Below are positions 24,859 through 35,798 of a stretch of DNA of 64,000 nt, piece by piece (the first letter of the stretch is position 1; the number at the start of each line of letters is the position of its first letter). The position numbers were made by a program, and so were the translations under genes. Source of the stretch: Trochalopteron elliotii (lineage: Eukaryota; Chordata; Aves; Passeriformes; Leiothrichidae); assembly GCA_024734555.1 (NCBI GenBank), contig JANPWX010000028.1:2238245-2302244 (forward strand). The letters are read 5' to 3'. The notes beneath the pieces were generated by a model, which searched no databases, was not told the DNA's origin, and worked only from the letters and a program-made list of their open reading frames with translations.

Positions 24859-25149
24859 TCAACTAGAAATCCAAGTGATGAGGTAGTTTTTAAGGTGATG
24901 ATGCTGACCGTGTTGAAGAAGAAGATCCTCAGCTGTTCCCTCGTGTTCCTGTGCTTTCCCTGCAGAGGACTGCTGGCTGAGATAGTAGGTGAGGATCTCC
25001 TCCTGCTCACTGCATGTTTCACAATATTCCAGTGGAATTTCACCCATAACAGCACATAATCCAGGGGCTGCAGTCTGGACTGGAAAATAGCCTTTTGTTT
25101 CCAGCTCTGTGGCACAGCAGTGCTGCTCCTGCTCCTGGCACTGTGGCAT
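24859..25149 (-). other. Unassigned 97-codon open frame
   Basis: An ATG-initiated frame on the minus strand begins MPQCQEQEQHCCATELETKG and includes a Glu/Gln-rich central part and a His-rich stretch (LLLQHGQHHHLKNYL). A second frame overlaps it (24777-25115), which argues that low stop density rather than selection keeps both open. I recognise no family. It could be an old retrocopy or transposon-derived fragment, or a chance frame. Confidence 0.15.
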
Positions 25150-25455
25150 GGGGTTGCCTGCCTGCTCAGTGCAAGGCCCTACCTGTTAGCCACTCAAACA
25201 AGAGATGCTGCAGGCACAGACACATCTGTGTCACAGCTCATGAAAGACATTCCTAGTGTGACAGCAACACTGGGCAAGCTGACAGCACTCTGGTCATAGC
25301 ATTTCAAATCGTTGAGCACACCACCACCACCTTTGTGGAGGTTTGCATTCTTTCATGCAATGAAAGCCTGGAAGCTCTTCCCAGGCATGGGACAGAGCTG
25401 GAGGCCCTGCACTCTTATATCATTTTCATTAGCCTGTTTATTTCTATGTGGGCTT

Positions 25456-26077
25456 GCAACCCAAAAAGCCAGCTGTATCCTGGGCTGCATCCAAAGCAGA
25501 GTGACCAGCAGGTTGATTCTGCCCCTCTGCTCTGCTCTTGTGTGCTCTTGTGAGACCCCCACCTGGAGCACTGCACCCAGCTCTGCAGTCCCCAGCACAG
25601 GAAACACATGGACCCTTTGGAGTGAGTCCAGAGAAGGGCCACAAAGATGATGAAAGGGCTGGAGCACATCTATGAACACAAGCTGAGAGAGTTGGAGTCG
25701 CTCAGCCTGAAGATAAGATTCTGGGAAGACCTCATGGCAGCCTTCTATGACTTAAAGCAGGCAACAAGAAAGCTGGAGAGGAACTTTTTACAAGGGCATG
25801 TAGTGACAGAACAAGGGGGAATGGCTTTAAACTGAAAGAGGGCAAATTTAGATTAGATATTGGGAAGAAATTCTCTGCTCTGAGTGTGGTGAGGCACAGG
25901 AACAGGTTGCCGGAGAGGTGGTAGTTGCCCCAGTCCCGGAAGTATTCAAGGCCAGGTTGGATGGGGCCCTAAACAACCTGACCTAGTTGAAGGTGTGCCT
26001 GCCCATGGCAGGAGAGTTGGACTAATGATGTTTAAAAGTCTCTTCCAACCCAAACTATTCCCTGATTCTATGATTCA
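25456..26077 (+). mobile_element. CR1 LINE 3' fragment
   Basis: Plus-strand CR1 begins at CAACCCAAAAAGCCAGCTGT. It runs through CTGCCCCTCTGCTCTGCTCT, the GACCCCCACCTGGAGCACTG block, the CTGGAGAGGAACTTTTTACA region and GGTTGGATGGGGCCCTAAAC, and ends CTGATTCTATGATTC. It is 5'-truncated. A solo LTR lies a few bases downstream in the opposite orientation. Confidence 0.95.
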
Positions 26078-26097
26078 TCTTAACATCCCAGCCCTGT

Positions 26098-26103
26098 GAG
26101 GTC
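26098..26103. repeat. Target-site duplication, left copy (GAGGTC)
   Basis: Direct repeat partner of 26763-26768, flanking the solo LTR. Confidence 0.7.
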
Positions 26104-26762
26104 CTGCTTCAAACCCCAACAGTTTTCAGATCTGCAGCGGTGTCAGTGTCTCTTTGCCTCGGCCAGCCCTGGCACCACGGCAAGAAGGGGCACAGCTTGG
26201 TACTGAATGAACCTTGCCCATCCCGTGGGTTCTGGTTTGCTCGCAGAAGTGAAGTGACGACAGCAGGAAAGAAAGAGAGAGTCTGCTCAGGGTTCAGCCT
26301 CTGGCATTATTCATCAGCTCAGGGTGTCTGCCCCACCAAAGACCCCTTGCCAGTAGGAGCCCCAAGCAGAAACAGAGACAGAGCACCCAAATGTAACATC
26401 TTTTATTAGGGGGACGACCTTGGGGATGGGTTTAACTGAGGACAAATCAGGGATCATGTGGGCATGGCTCTGCAGGTAAATGACACATATTACAACAAAT
26501 CAATAACTCAGGTGGGAAGACAGCCAGAGTTTTGTCCAATCACTCAGCACCCTCATTGGAACATTCTAGACTTTTGGGAGAAGCTTCAAAGTGATAGACA
26601 AGACCTGTATAACTTATGATTGACACATAATGAGGGTTGGGGTAAAACCAAGAAGGGTTAAACATGGGTGACATGGGACAAACCATTACAACTTATAAAA
26701 AACAATATAAAACAAGGAAAAAATACATACATAAAACTGATAAAACCAAAAACACCACTACA
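26104..26762 (-). mobile_element. Solo LTR of an endogenous retrovirus, with 6-bp target duplications
   Basis: On the minus strand the element starts TGTAGTGGTGTTTTTGG at 26762 and ends GTTTGAAGCAG at about 26104, so its length is about 659 bp. The hexamer GAGGTC occurs at 26763-26768 and again at 26098-26103, directly abutting both ends apart from one ambiguous base after the terminal CA. A minus-strand AATAAA at 26402-26407 fits an R-region poly(A) signal. No internal gag, pol or env accompanies it, so it is a solo LTR left by recombination. A 6-bp duplication is usual for alpha- and betaretrovirus-like (ERVK-type) elements; the subfamily is not determined. Confidence 0.75.
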
Positions 26763-26768
26763 GAGGTC
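26763..26768. repeat. Target-site duplication, right copy (GAGGTC)
   Basis: Direct repeat partner of 26098-26103. It immediately precedes the LTR's TGTAGTGG terminus on the minus strand. Confidence 0.7.
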
Positions 26769-28414
26769 TAGGAGAAACCAGACCTGGTCCCATGGTCCAT
26801 ATGTCCACCTCACAGCCATCATCACTGGGCTCTCAGTGGTTTGAAGATAACAGGACCAAAAAGTTTCCAGGACTTTCTCCTACTGTTTATACTCCCTGAA
26901 ACAATATTTCTCTCCAGACATCCCCAGATCTCAGCAGCCAAAAGGCAGAGCTGCATTTACCCTGAGACTAAGAGGAGCAAAACAAGAAGGAAAACAGAGG
27001 AGTCTTGCAGACAGGAGTCCAGAAGGAAGACACGGGGATGGGGTGAGCCACATCTTGGTGAGGGATCCGCCTGCAGCCGCGAAAGCCTCTCTGCCTGGTG
27101 CTGGCTCCGACAGCTCAGACGGGCAACAGGGGAACTGTGACTGGCACTTCGCAGTAGGATAATTATAATCTGGGCTCTGCAAGTGTGGGTTAGCTCTCAC
27201 TGAAATAAACTGCTCCATTCTATGATGAATATCAACATTGTAGGCACAAGGGCAAGGCAGTAAATTGTAGTAGGATGAAATACCTACATTTAATTATGTG
27301 AAATTATATAGAATTTGAGAGTTTTTCTGTTGCATGCTATTTAAAGCTATGCCTAAGTGCACTTCCTTGTCTGAATAAAGCAGCTTTTGTTGCAAGATGT
27401 GAGCTTACTTTGTAGTTTACAATTTATAGTCTTCACCACATTTTGTCACCTTCTTGTTTCTTAACTGAGATGTTTCTGAACATCTCATTTCAAATAATGG
27501 GACACAGCTCAAGTGCTGCACTATATACAGCCTCTTTAAAACTCCTGAGCAGAGTTCTGTTGATTTTTTTCCTCCAAGATTCTCATATTCAAGTATGCTC
27601 TTCACTGAAGTGCGTAACATATGCATGCACAGACAGCAGTCATTGCTCCACCAAGCCTAAAATCCATGCACTTGTACACCAGGTGGAAGGTACCAACCCC
27701 ACCAATTTTCTTTGCAAATAAATTTTGATCAAACCAATCAGGAGCATTTAAATAGCTCCAGACTGGCCCAACTGAGCTCACTCTTAGTCTCCGTGGTTGA
27801 GCCCTGCTTTGGGACACTGCCTCGGGAGCTCTGTGCTGCACTTTCATCATGGTGGGGCTCACAAATTACAAAGTGAGGAGCATCCATCTCAAGGCAGAGG
27901 GACACCTAAATCGTTCCCAGTGTGGGCAGAGGAAACGACTGGCTGGGGAAGCTGAAAGGGTTGCCACCCACACAGTTCAGCAGCCCTGGAAATAAAAGAG
28001 GGTTTATGTGCAAATAAGAGCCTGGAATATTCCTGCCTGACGGGCTTGGCATGCAGGATTGTGCAGAGAGTGAGCTTACAGCCGCAGGCCAGTAAGGATG
28101 CACAGCATGTCAACAGGGAGACTGAAATTTTGTTCAGCCTCAGTGAGCACAACATTTAGCTGGTGATGGTGACCCAGACCTGAACCACTTATTCACATGC
28201 AAAGACACATGGGAATATTTCTGATCTGGTGTTCCTGCCACTACACAACCCTCAACACCCTCCCTGAGCTGCAGGGCTGTTCTGAGGGGTGGTCAGTCCT
28301 CTACAAGCCCTGTGGCTGCACTGGCTGGAAGGGCCAGGGCCTGGTGGTGACGCAGCAAGCTGTGATGCTCTCCAGGTGTACAGGACACAGGACAGTGTAG
28401 TCATGGCTTTATTT
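26769..28414. other. Intergenic DNA, no recognised gene
   Basis: Mixed sequence. The part at 26.9-27.2 kb is GC-richer and contains a plus-strand AATAAA near 27204 in the context CACTGAAATAAACTGCTCC, reminiscent of an LTR R region. No termini or duplications were found, so I do not call an element. Confidence 0.45.
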
Positions 28415-28419
28415 CTCAG
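28415..28419. repeat. Target-site duplication, left copy (CTCAG)
   Basis: Direct repeat partner of 28967-28971. Confidence 0.75.
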
Positions 28420-28966
28420 TATTGTGGTTTAAATCCAGCCAGCAACTAAGAACCACACAGCCACTCACTCCTCCCCTCCACCTCCCCAATGGGGAGGAGA
28501 ATAGGGAACAAAAAAGTAAAGCTTATAGGTTGAGGTAAGAAGAGCTTAATAATCGAAAAAAAAAAAAAAAGTCTTGGAAAGGAGAGAAATACATAAAACC
28601 CAAGAGAAACAAGAGGCACAACACACCTGGTCACCAGCTGCTGACTGACCAGTCCATCCCCAAGGAGCAATACTCCTGGCCAACTGGCCCCAGTTTATAT
28701 AATGGGCATGGCATTCCATGGTATGGAATATCCCTTTGGCTAGTTTGGGTCAGCTGTCCTAGCCCTCTCCCCATTAGCTTCTCGAATGTCTCCTCTCTGG
28801 CAGAGCATGACAAATTGGAAAATCCTTGAATTAAGGTAAGCACTACTAAGCAAAAACCAAAGCATCAGGGTGTTAACAACATTATTTTTGTACCCAATTC
28901 AAAACACAGCATTGTACTAGCTACTATGTGAAGAAAATTAACTCCATCCCAGCCAAAACCAGGATA
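28420..28966 (+). mobile_element. Solo LTR (ERVL-like) with 5-bp target duplications
   Basis: The element opens TATTGTGGTTTAAATCCAGC and closes CCAGCCAAAACCAGGATA, giving 547 bp. The pentamer CTCAG flanks it exactly (28415-28419 and 28967-28971). A second copy of its 5' end at 37938-38035 reads TGTTGTGG, so the terminal TA here is a decayed TG, and the final TA is probably a decayed CA. A TATATAA box at 28696-28702 fits an LTR promoter. A 16-base A run lies near 28556. A 5-bp duplication is typical of class III (ERVL) elements. There is no internal retroviral sequence, so it is a solo LTR. Confidence 0.85.
28696..28702 (+). promoter_or_regulatory. TATA box within the solo LTR
   Basis: TATATAA lies in the middle of the LTR, in the CAGTTTATATAATGGG context, positioned as the U3 promoter of the former provirus. 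Present activity is unknown. Confidence 0.4.
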
Positions 28967-28971
28967 CTCAG
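28967..28971. repeat. Target-site duplication, right copy (CTCAG)
   Basis: Direct repeat partner of 28415-28419. Confidence 0.75.
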
Positions 28972-31198
28972 ATGGAGTACCAGATCTTTATATTCCCTGG
29001 CAGTGGAGTGTTCACAGACATAGCTCACTTCATTGCATGGGACTGCAGCAACACTTACCTAGCAGATTTTTTCAGCATAGCATCAGAATTAATGAAAGGA
29101 TCAAAGAGCTTCGTAAATAACAAAAGAACAAATCTCACTTGAATTTAACTATTTCCCCTGGCTGAAAAACAAGCAAATAAATCCAAAGAACCTGCTTAGA
29201 AGATAGCCCCATATTTAATACTTAGTTGAAGAACCTTAAGATTCTATCAATGGATACAGACATGTTACTAGTACAGTGGAATGAAATGACTGTAACCTAA
29301 GGATTGCTCGTCCTTAAAAATAAAATTAATCAAATTCATTGAGAAAGATACCTTGAATTTCAATCTCATGGAGCCAGATTCATTCAAGAGCAGCCTCAGT
29401 AATTTCAGTGTGTCCACAGACACCACAAACATCAGTTTGCTTTTGCAGCTATGCTCCACTGAGATAATTTTAACTGTACTAATAACTTGAACGTCTTCCT
29501 TCACAAACCATCAGGATGAATGCAGGCAGTTGCTGTGCTGCCACAAAAGAACTTTGCAAGAGCATCTGCAAGAGGCAGATGATGCTGAGGGGAGTGAGCT
29601 GGTGCAGCAATGACAGAAACCGTGACAAATTTGCAGGAGGCCTCCCTCAAACAGCGGTACTGTGGAAGCCGAAGGCTCAGTTAGCGATGCTGACAGCAAA
29701 ATGCTCAGTGATTTCATTGCTCGTAACACAAGATGAATCACACGCTCTTCGTCAAAAGCTAATTAGATAAAGTGTCATCTCCCAAAGGCTCAAGTTGTGC
29801 ATATGACAACACCCAGATCACTGTGAGTGGGTGTTTCACAAGCTGAGCAATGAATTGCTGTAAGTCACCAAAACTGCCTCCACCTGGGTGAGAAGGAACA
29901 AGAACAAATGCTGAGGGATGGGACACGTTGGCTGCATGTGCCACAGGTAGAGAGAGATGCACAGTCTGTCACGGCCAGGCTGGTTCCCTCTCCCAAGGGA
30001 CTGAGGCTGGGACTGGCAGTGGAGTGGGAAGCCTGGGGAGGCTGGTGTCACTGGTAGAGGACAGGCAGGGCTATAACCCTGCAATAAAATGCTAATGCCT
30101 GCCTCACACTTCTTCTCTCTCACCCTTCATCACCCAGCAGCAGCAGCCGCCACTGCTGTGGTACTCACTCCATGACCTCCCCCGACCCAGCTTCCCCACT
30201 TGGGCAGCAAAGTCTCCCACATCCAGGAAAGTTGTGGGTTGGTTGGGGCATGGGACCAAGCCAGGAAGGGAAAGATCAAGGAGGAGGCCAGGACTTCAGA
30301 CCAGCCCTGCTTGGCAAGGCTGTTCAACATCCACTTGCTTCAGTGGCCTCTAACTCCACTGTAACACAACAAATGAGGAACAATAGTTTGGTGTTATTAC
30401 AATATAGTGTGACAAAAATCACTTCAAAAATTTAGTAGTGTTGTAGCTGAAGCAGTAACTAGGTTGTTGGCAAAAAGGGAGGGGTGAAACTTCACCGAAG
30501 AGATGGGTGGGAGGACTGACAAAAAATCATTTGAGAGGACTAAGTTACGATTACACTAAGCTTGTCCTTAGTCCCTTTTGTTCTCCATGTATTAACATTT
30601 GAATGCCAACATGCTGACACTTTCCTTCCCAAGCTAAATTCTGTTTAATCAAATTCACAGGATCAGTAGGTTACAAGAGATGCCATGAAACCATCAGAGC
30701 TGCACTTGAACAAGGCTGCACTTTGTTCCTCCACTGCCTCATCTCCCTCTTGAGAGGCATCTTTTAAAATTCCTGAGGCCAAGCCAGTCGGCATAAGAAC
30801 ATTATCATCATAGGAGACATGATCTTTCCAAGTTTTATGGAATAAACCATTACTCAAAACCACTTTATTATGTGACACACACATCTCAATCATCTTCTGC
30901 TTTGACTTGTGACACTACCCTGCAGCAGGCTGGATGGTAGAGAAAAGCATACAGTACTGTTACAGCCGTGGGTCCTGCTGGAGGCACCTTCCCTCCATCT
31001 CCTGCACAAACCATCCAAAAAATTTTAACATACCTAGGTTTGCCCTTCCTGCAAACCCCCAGACTAGCAAATAAAGAGTGTGAGACAGCGGAGCTGCATG
31101 TGGAACACCGTGCACTGCAAATGCAGGCAGGCTTGGAGTCACACAGTGCCTGTCAGATCCCAAGTCATCACTGAGACACAGTCTCTAGTATCTCCCCT

Positions 31199-31687
31199 GT
31201 GCAGCTGCCACTGAGACCTGCTGCTCCAGACGAGCCAGAGCCTGACCCCGGCTCACAGACAAGAGCGGTGCCGCTGTCGCAGCTCTCTCAGGGGCAGGGC
31301 TCTGCAACCCCTCCTGCCCCACCCCCAGCCGAACCAAAGGTACCTGGGATCCCGGCACAGCTCTGCACATCCACAGTGTCCTCTGCCAGCTGGACCCTCG
31401 GCAGGGGCTGCCTCGAGGCCCTCAGCACGGCTGAAACTGGCAGGGCAGCAGAGGGGAAGGGGCTGCATCAGCTTTACAACCCGCAGAGCCCTGCCTGCAG
31501 CCCGGGTCACTTTCCTCAGAACTGCCAGAGATTGCTCAAGCCTGGAACTAGCAGTGGCTCCGGCAGGGCAGAGCTCACCAACGCTGCAAGAGAGCAACCA
31601 CAGGCAATTCAGACAATTTCTCTTTTCAGCAAGTACTCAGCTGCAAGCAGAGTGCAAGTAAACAGGAATTATTTAATTACCATATAA
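31199..31687 (+). other. Unassigned 162-codon open frame, GC-rich first two-thirds
   Basis: The longest ATG-initiated frame in the window. Its start is Pro/Glu-rich (LRPAAPDEPEPDPGSQ, ATPPAPPPAEPKVPG), its middle is Ser/Gly/Ala-rich, and its last 40 codons run into AT-rich DNA and end YLITI. An overlapping minus-strand frame (31253-31597) shows that GC content favours open frames here. I recognise no domain, membrane segment or signal peptide. A retroviral gag remnant or an unannotated exon are possibilities; chance is the default. Confidence 0.15.
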
Positions 31688-31730
31688 AAGTAATTAATTA
31701 CACACATGAATCAACAGGGACTCCTTATGA

Positions 31731-31946
31731 GACACTGGTGGCACATTACTGTCAGTTGTAGAACAGCTAGCCACGGATCTACATGAGCAAGACCAGACAC
31801 TAGTTTCTGCTCTTAGAGTAGCAGAATTATTTTGGCAGACAAAAATAGGGTTTAAAACCATCACCAAAGACCATAAAGCCATTGCAAAGCAAGTAATAGA
31901 CCAAGACTGGGGCTGCTTCAGTGTTGCCCTTGAAATATGGAAATAG
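31731..31946 (+). other. Unassigned 71-codon frame without ATG, coding-like composition
   Basis: An uninterrupted plus-strand frame runs from just after a TGA to TAG at 31944. The product is amphipathic and reads like real protein: it contains VEQLATDLHEQDQTLVSALR, VAELFWQTKIGF and a closing DQDWGCFSVALEIWK. No ATG begins it, so it would have to be an internal piece of a larger frame. A decayed retroviral or transposon protein is my first guess, but I recognise no family. Confidence 0.15.
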
Positions 31947-33844
31947 GCAACTGATCACATTATTATTACAAATTATTGTATACGGTTGGTATTACCAACT
32001 GTACCTCCTCACCAGGAGGTTTAGTTCTTTCTGTTAGAGGGCTGGGGATGACTAAATTATCTTAAGTATGGATTAGGCCAATGCTGCTTGTAGCAGTTGG
32101 ACTGAGGGACAGACCATCCTCTCCCAGCTTCTTTCACCACTTAGTGCATGACCCCAGCATCCACGTAACACTTCATGTGCCTCCTCTCCTCTCTATCCCT
32201 TCTGCCAAAAGCATGGAATGAGATTTCATCTTAAGTTAAGAATCTAATTTTCTTTGGGCTGTGATCCCATGGCAGCCACAGCCATCAGGGAATTAGATCC
32301 TGCTGCACATTTAGCGATGATGCCCCAGATGACTTCGAGCATGGTGAAAGATGTACCTTGAGTAGCAGGTGTGACCAAGGACCTGAACCTTTCCTCACAA
32401 GCAGCTGAGGGCCAGGCAGGACACCTTATAGCATCTAATGTGGCACCATGCAGAGACAACCAGTCAGTGGAGTCAGTTCAGCCTGCAGAGTGAGTCAAGA
32501 TTACCTTGAAGGAACTTACCACCAGAGCTCAACTGCTCTGCTCAGCCATACCCACCTAGATCTGGACACATTTTGGTGGCTTAATCCTGAGCTGAATCCC
32601 ACGCAGAGCCAGAAGGCAAGGGGACTCAACTGTTAACTCACCCCTGTTGATCATGGCTTTGCTGAAATCAAACCAGGTCCTGCCCACATGTTATCTTCAG
32701 ATAATCATCAGAAACCCTGTGACTTATGGCCACCAACTCCAGACAGGTAACAGTTCCAAGGCTGGGGTTTTGCCCTAAATTATTCTCCTTGAGGAACTAA
32801 CAGTCCAGTGCAGCATCAGTCCATCACCTAGGAAACGATACTTTCACACACAACATCATGTATCCCACCTTATGTACATACTGAGAATTTGAGCAATTTA
32901 TTTGGAAAATCAAGGAATGCACCAATCTCAGTGCTGGCAGTTTAGGCAAGCTCACAGAAAAATAGTCAGACATGAGCTATCCAAAGTTCCAGAAAACAAA
33001 GGGCTCCATTTAGATGTCTGAATGCCAGCATCTATGCTATTTGAGATGCCCTGAGGCACCCAAGATACACATGGCGTTGGCAGATTCCACATAGGACCTA
33101 TGGAAGCAGCAGCTGGAGCCACGGAGACCACGCAGGCTACCCCAGGGTGTCTCAAATACTATTTGATGCCAAAGCATAAGCAACTGAACCAGGTTCTAAA
33201 AATCTTGTTCATACTGAAGTCAGCTGTGGCTCTCCCATATCTAATCAACATGTATCTTGCACAGCAGCTAAAGCTGAAAAAGAGGTACAAAAGAATTACA
33301 TCCTTATTTCGGGTCTGCTGAAATCTGGCAGAGCTTACAGACTGTGTCAGCTTATTTTGTTATGAACATATAATGCTCATTGAACCCCATGAGCTGCTGT
33401 GATAACAATCTCTGCCAGCTTGCTGAATGGATTCCTTTCAGTTGCTGCCTCTGAAGTTATGTGGCTAGAACAGAGCTTCTGCAGTACACCAGTGCACCAG
33501 GAACACCAGGTTTTAGCTATGGGAGCAAGAAAGCTGTCTGGAAAGATTAATGGGCTCAGAATTGATTATCAGACTGTAGGAGCAGAAGGTCATTGTGTCA
33601 AGGCTCCTGGCTATTGCAGTGAGAATGTACTACTGGATAATCCTCTTATAAACACATGCACTTCCACGAGGAAGAATACCTCTAATGATTTAAGTCCAAT
33701 TTTTATATAATCAGTGCACTGTTTATTACAGTGAGGTTGTTACAGCACTACAGACTTAAGTGAGCTAGATGACAGAAGAGGATACAAGTCTTTCATCTGC
33801 AGTTAATAAATCTGGGGTGCCATGGAGGCGCTGTGTAGCTCTTT

Positions 33845-34048
33845 CACAGAATCATAGAATAATTAGGCTGGAAAAGACCTCTAAGATCATCCTAGTTCAA
33901 CCATTAACCTGGCACAACCAATTCCACCACTAAACCATATTCCTAGTGTCAAAGCTATACATCTTTTAAAAACCTCTGGGGATTGCTACTCCCCTATTTC
34001 CCTGGGGCTGTATTTCCCAACACTTGACAACCCTTTCAGGACCCAGCA
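33845..34048 (-). mobile_element. CR1 LINE 3'-end fragment
   Basis: The minus-strand 3' tail CACAGAATCATAGAATAATT is followed by GGCTGGAAAAGACCTCTAAG and GTTCAACCATTAACCTGGCA. These are standard CR1 3'-terminal sequence in reverse. The element is short and diverged, and similarity fades near 34.05 kb. Confidence 0.93.
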
Positions 34049-34619
34049 ATAAACTTTGTACTGTAAGTATTTCCAGCAATTAGTGTAAAATGAGAATGAC
34101 TAGAGAGATTACTAATTTTCTGGACTATCAGCAAGGAGTAGTGACATGATTTTTCCTTTAGGCGTTACTTAGAATGAAACAATCATTGCCCAGGTTAAAT
34201 CTGAGAATATCCAATTAAGAGACTTAAGTGGTTAAAACCCAAAAAATATGACTTGTCTTTGGATTTTATTATTAAGAAACTTAATAAGAAACAGTTATTT
34301 GTATGTACCAGCACACACCTTCCCGTCCAGTTTAGCACTGTAAGTCATTTTTCCGTAACATGCACTTAAACAGCCTCCATCCTTGAGCACAGGTTATGTG
34401 AGTGAATACTGCCATCTAGGCAGGCTTCTGGGAGCAGCACCTGTTTTAGAACATTAATCCATCTTCGCCAGGGAAAAATATTCTATTACCCAAAACAGAG
34501 GAGAAAGGAACAATTTTTTATACTATTAAAACCGAAACAATACCAGTCACCAAAACCACAAAACCTGCCCCTCAACTGGATTTCAGCAGTCCACATTACG
34601 AGCAAATATTTTCCACATG
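34049..34619. other. Intergenic DNA between CR1 and the candidate terminal exon
   Basis: AT-rich sequence with nothing recognised. A further minus-strand AATAAA lies at 34265-34270, so the terminal exon could extend farther than drawn. Confidence 0.5.
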
Positions 34620-34768
34620 TTTATTAAGAAATATATTATTCCATATTTCAATACAGGCAACTTGAACTTAAACTTCGCACTAAATTAGAAATCACTTTTT
34701 TTTCTGTGAAAACTGTAAATGCAAAGCATATTTTATTAAGGCCATTAATTATCAAAGTACATTTTATT
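34620..34768 (-). terminator. Minus-strand poly(A) signals, distal cluster
   Basis: Three AATAAA hexamers lie on the minus strand at 34763-34768, 34732-34737 and 34620-34625. The first two sit in a 31-nt-period imperfect duplication (see findings). The sequence is T- and A-rich, as 3' UTR ends often are, so some of these may be chance matches. Confidence 0.3.
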
Positions 34769-34772
34769 AAGG
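34722..34772. repeat. Two-copy 31-nt tandem duplication containing poly(A) signals
   Basis: CAAAGCATATTTTATTAAGG (34722-34741) and CAAAGTACATTTTATTAAGG (34753-34772) match at 18 of 20 positions. Each carries a minus-strand AATAAA. Confidence 0.75.
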
Positions 34773-35700
34773 TAGTACTATAATTGCATCTATTTTATAT
34801 GCTTTGAAATACAGTAACAGTACATTTTTTAGGAGACAGCTACTAAAATATCTCTTGATGTTCTACAAAGACACAAATAATTTTTAAAACCATTTTTCTT
34901 CATATGACCAAAATAGCTTCCATCCAATGCAAAAAAATATAAAGTATGTAATGTATCTATCTTATTTCAGACAATAAACAAGTTCTATACATGGCATTTA
35001 CAGGAGATGTACAAGATTTGACAACAATCTCATTTTGACTGGATACATGAAGAACTACCTTCATTATCAGTTGTGGGATTCTTTAGGGAATGCACAAACT
35101 ATGAACACAATCTTACACAAAATGGTAGGACCTGAAAAGATAACAATTTAGCACTTTCCATAGATCCACTGATATTGGCTGTGAAGTTATCCTCCTCAGG
35201 TTCCTCCCTGATGTGTTTCAGCTGTCACCTTGAGGATTGCCCTGATCAGGTTTGTGTACAAAAGTTTTCTTCTTTCTCTCAGAAAGACCCCCCCCTGAAT
35301 AATCACAGAAATGTGGTTATCTGGCTACTGGCATCCATCTCCTCAACACCCCCCACTCCTTCCCCCATTTGGTAAGAAGCAATGCAGCATGAGACTGATT
35401 TGTACAGAGAGCAAAGCAGGCAAAAAGAAGAGAAATTACTTTTTGCACAACTGCTTAGTGGCAGACACACTCCAATTCTAGAAGGAAGGATACTGCAGCA
35501 AAGATGTATCAATTAAGCCTCTCACTCACAGCAACAAAGCAAAAAAAAGCTCTCCTCCCTTCTCAAGAAAAATGGACATCCCCTTGCAGAAAGGGAAATC
35601 AGTATTAGGGACTATTTTGCATTAAGCCACTCGAGTAAAAACACTGATGTCACCAGTTAAAGCAGGTCTCCATCACACAAGTTGGTCTGGCTGTCTAAGG

Positions 35701-35798
35701 TTTATTGTGCTGAAAATAGTCACATTCAAGTAACTTCTTTGGGTTTTTTCAAAACAACAGCAAAACTAAGGGACAACATGAGCATAGTATGTTTTATT
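35701..35798 (-). terminator. Minus-strand poly(A) signals, proximal pair
   Basis: Two canonical AATAAA hexamers occur on the minus strand at 35793-35798 and 35701-35706, 317 and 409 nt into the candidate terminal exon. The first is followed on the transcript sense by ACATACTATGCTCATGTTG and the second by CCTTAGACAGCC. I cannot tell which is used. Confidence 0.35.

Larger units (their letters stand above)
22717..25455. other. Intergenic DNA with simple repeats
   Basis: Apart from the ATCCC array (23771-23805) and a GTTT-rich tract (24406-24440), no gene or repeat is recognised. An unassigned 97-codon minus-strand frame lies at 24859-25149. Confidence 0.6.
28972..33844. other. Intergenic DNA, no recognised gene
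   Basis: Mixed sequence with GC-richer patches at 29.5-30.35 and 31.18-31.6 kb. Two unassigned open frames at 31.2-31.95 kb are listed separately. No RNA gene, known exon or classified repeat was recognised elsewhere. Confidence 0.5.

Noticed and set aside
25312..25835. Overlapping 112-, 108- and 62-codon frames
   Set aside because: They fall wholly or mainly in the CR1 at 25456-26077.
26900..27230. Possible second LTR (AATAAA in CACTGAAATAAACTGC)
   Set aside because: No TG/CA termini or target duplications could be found; the poly(A) hexamer alone is too weak.
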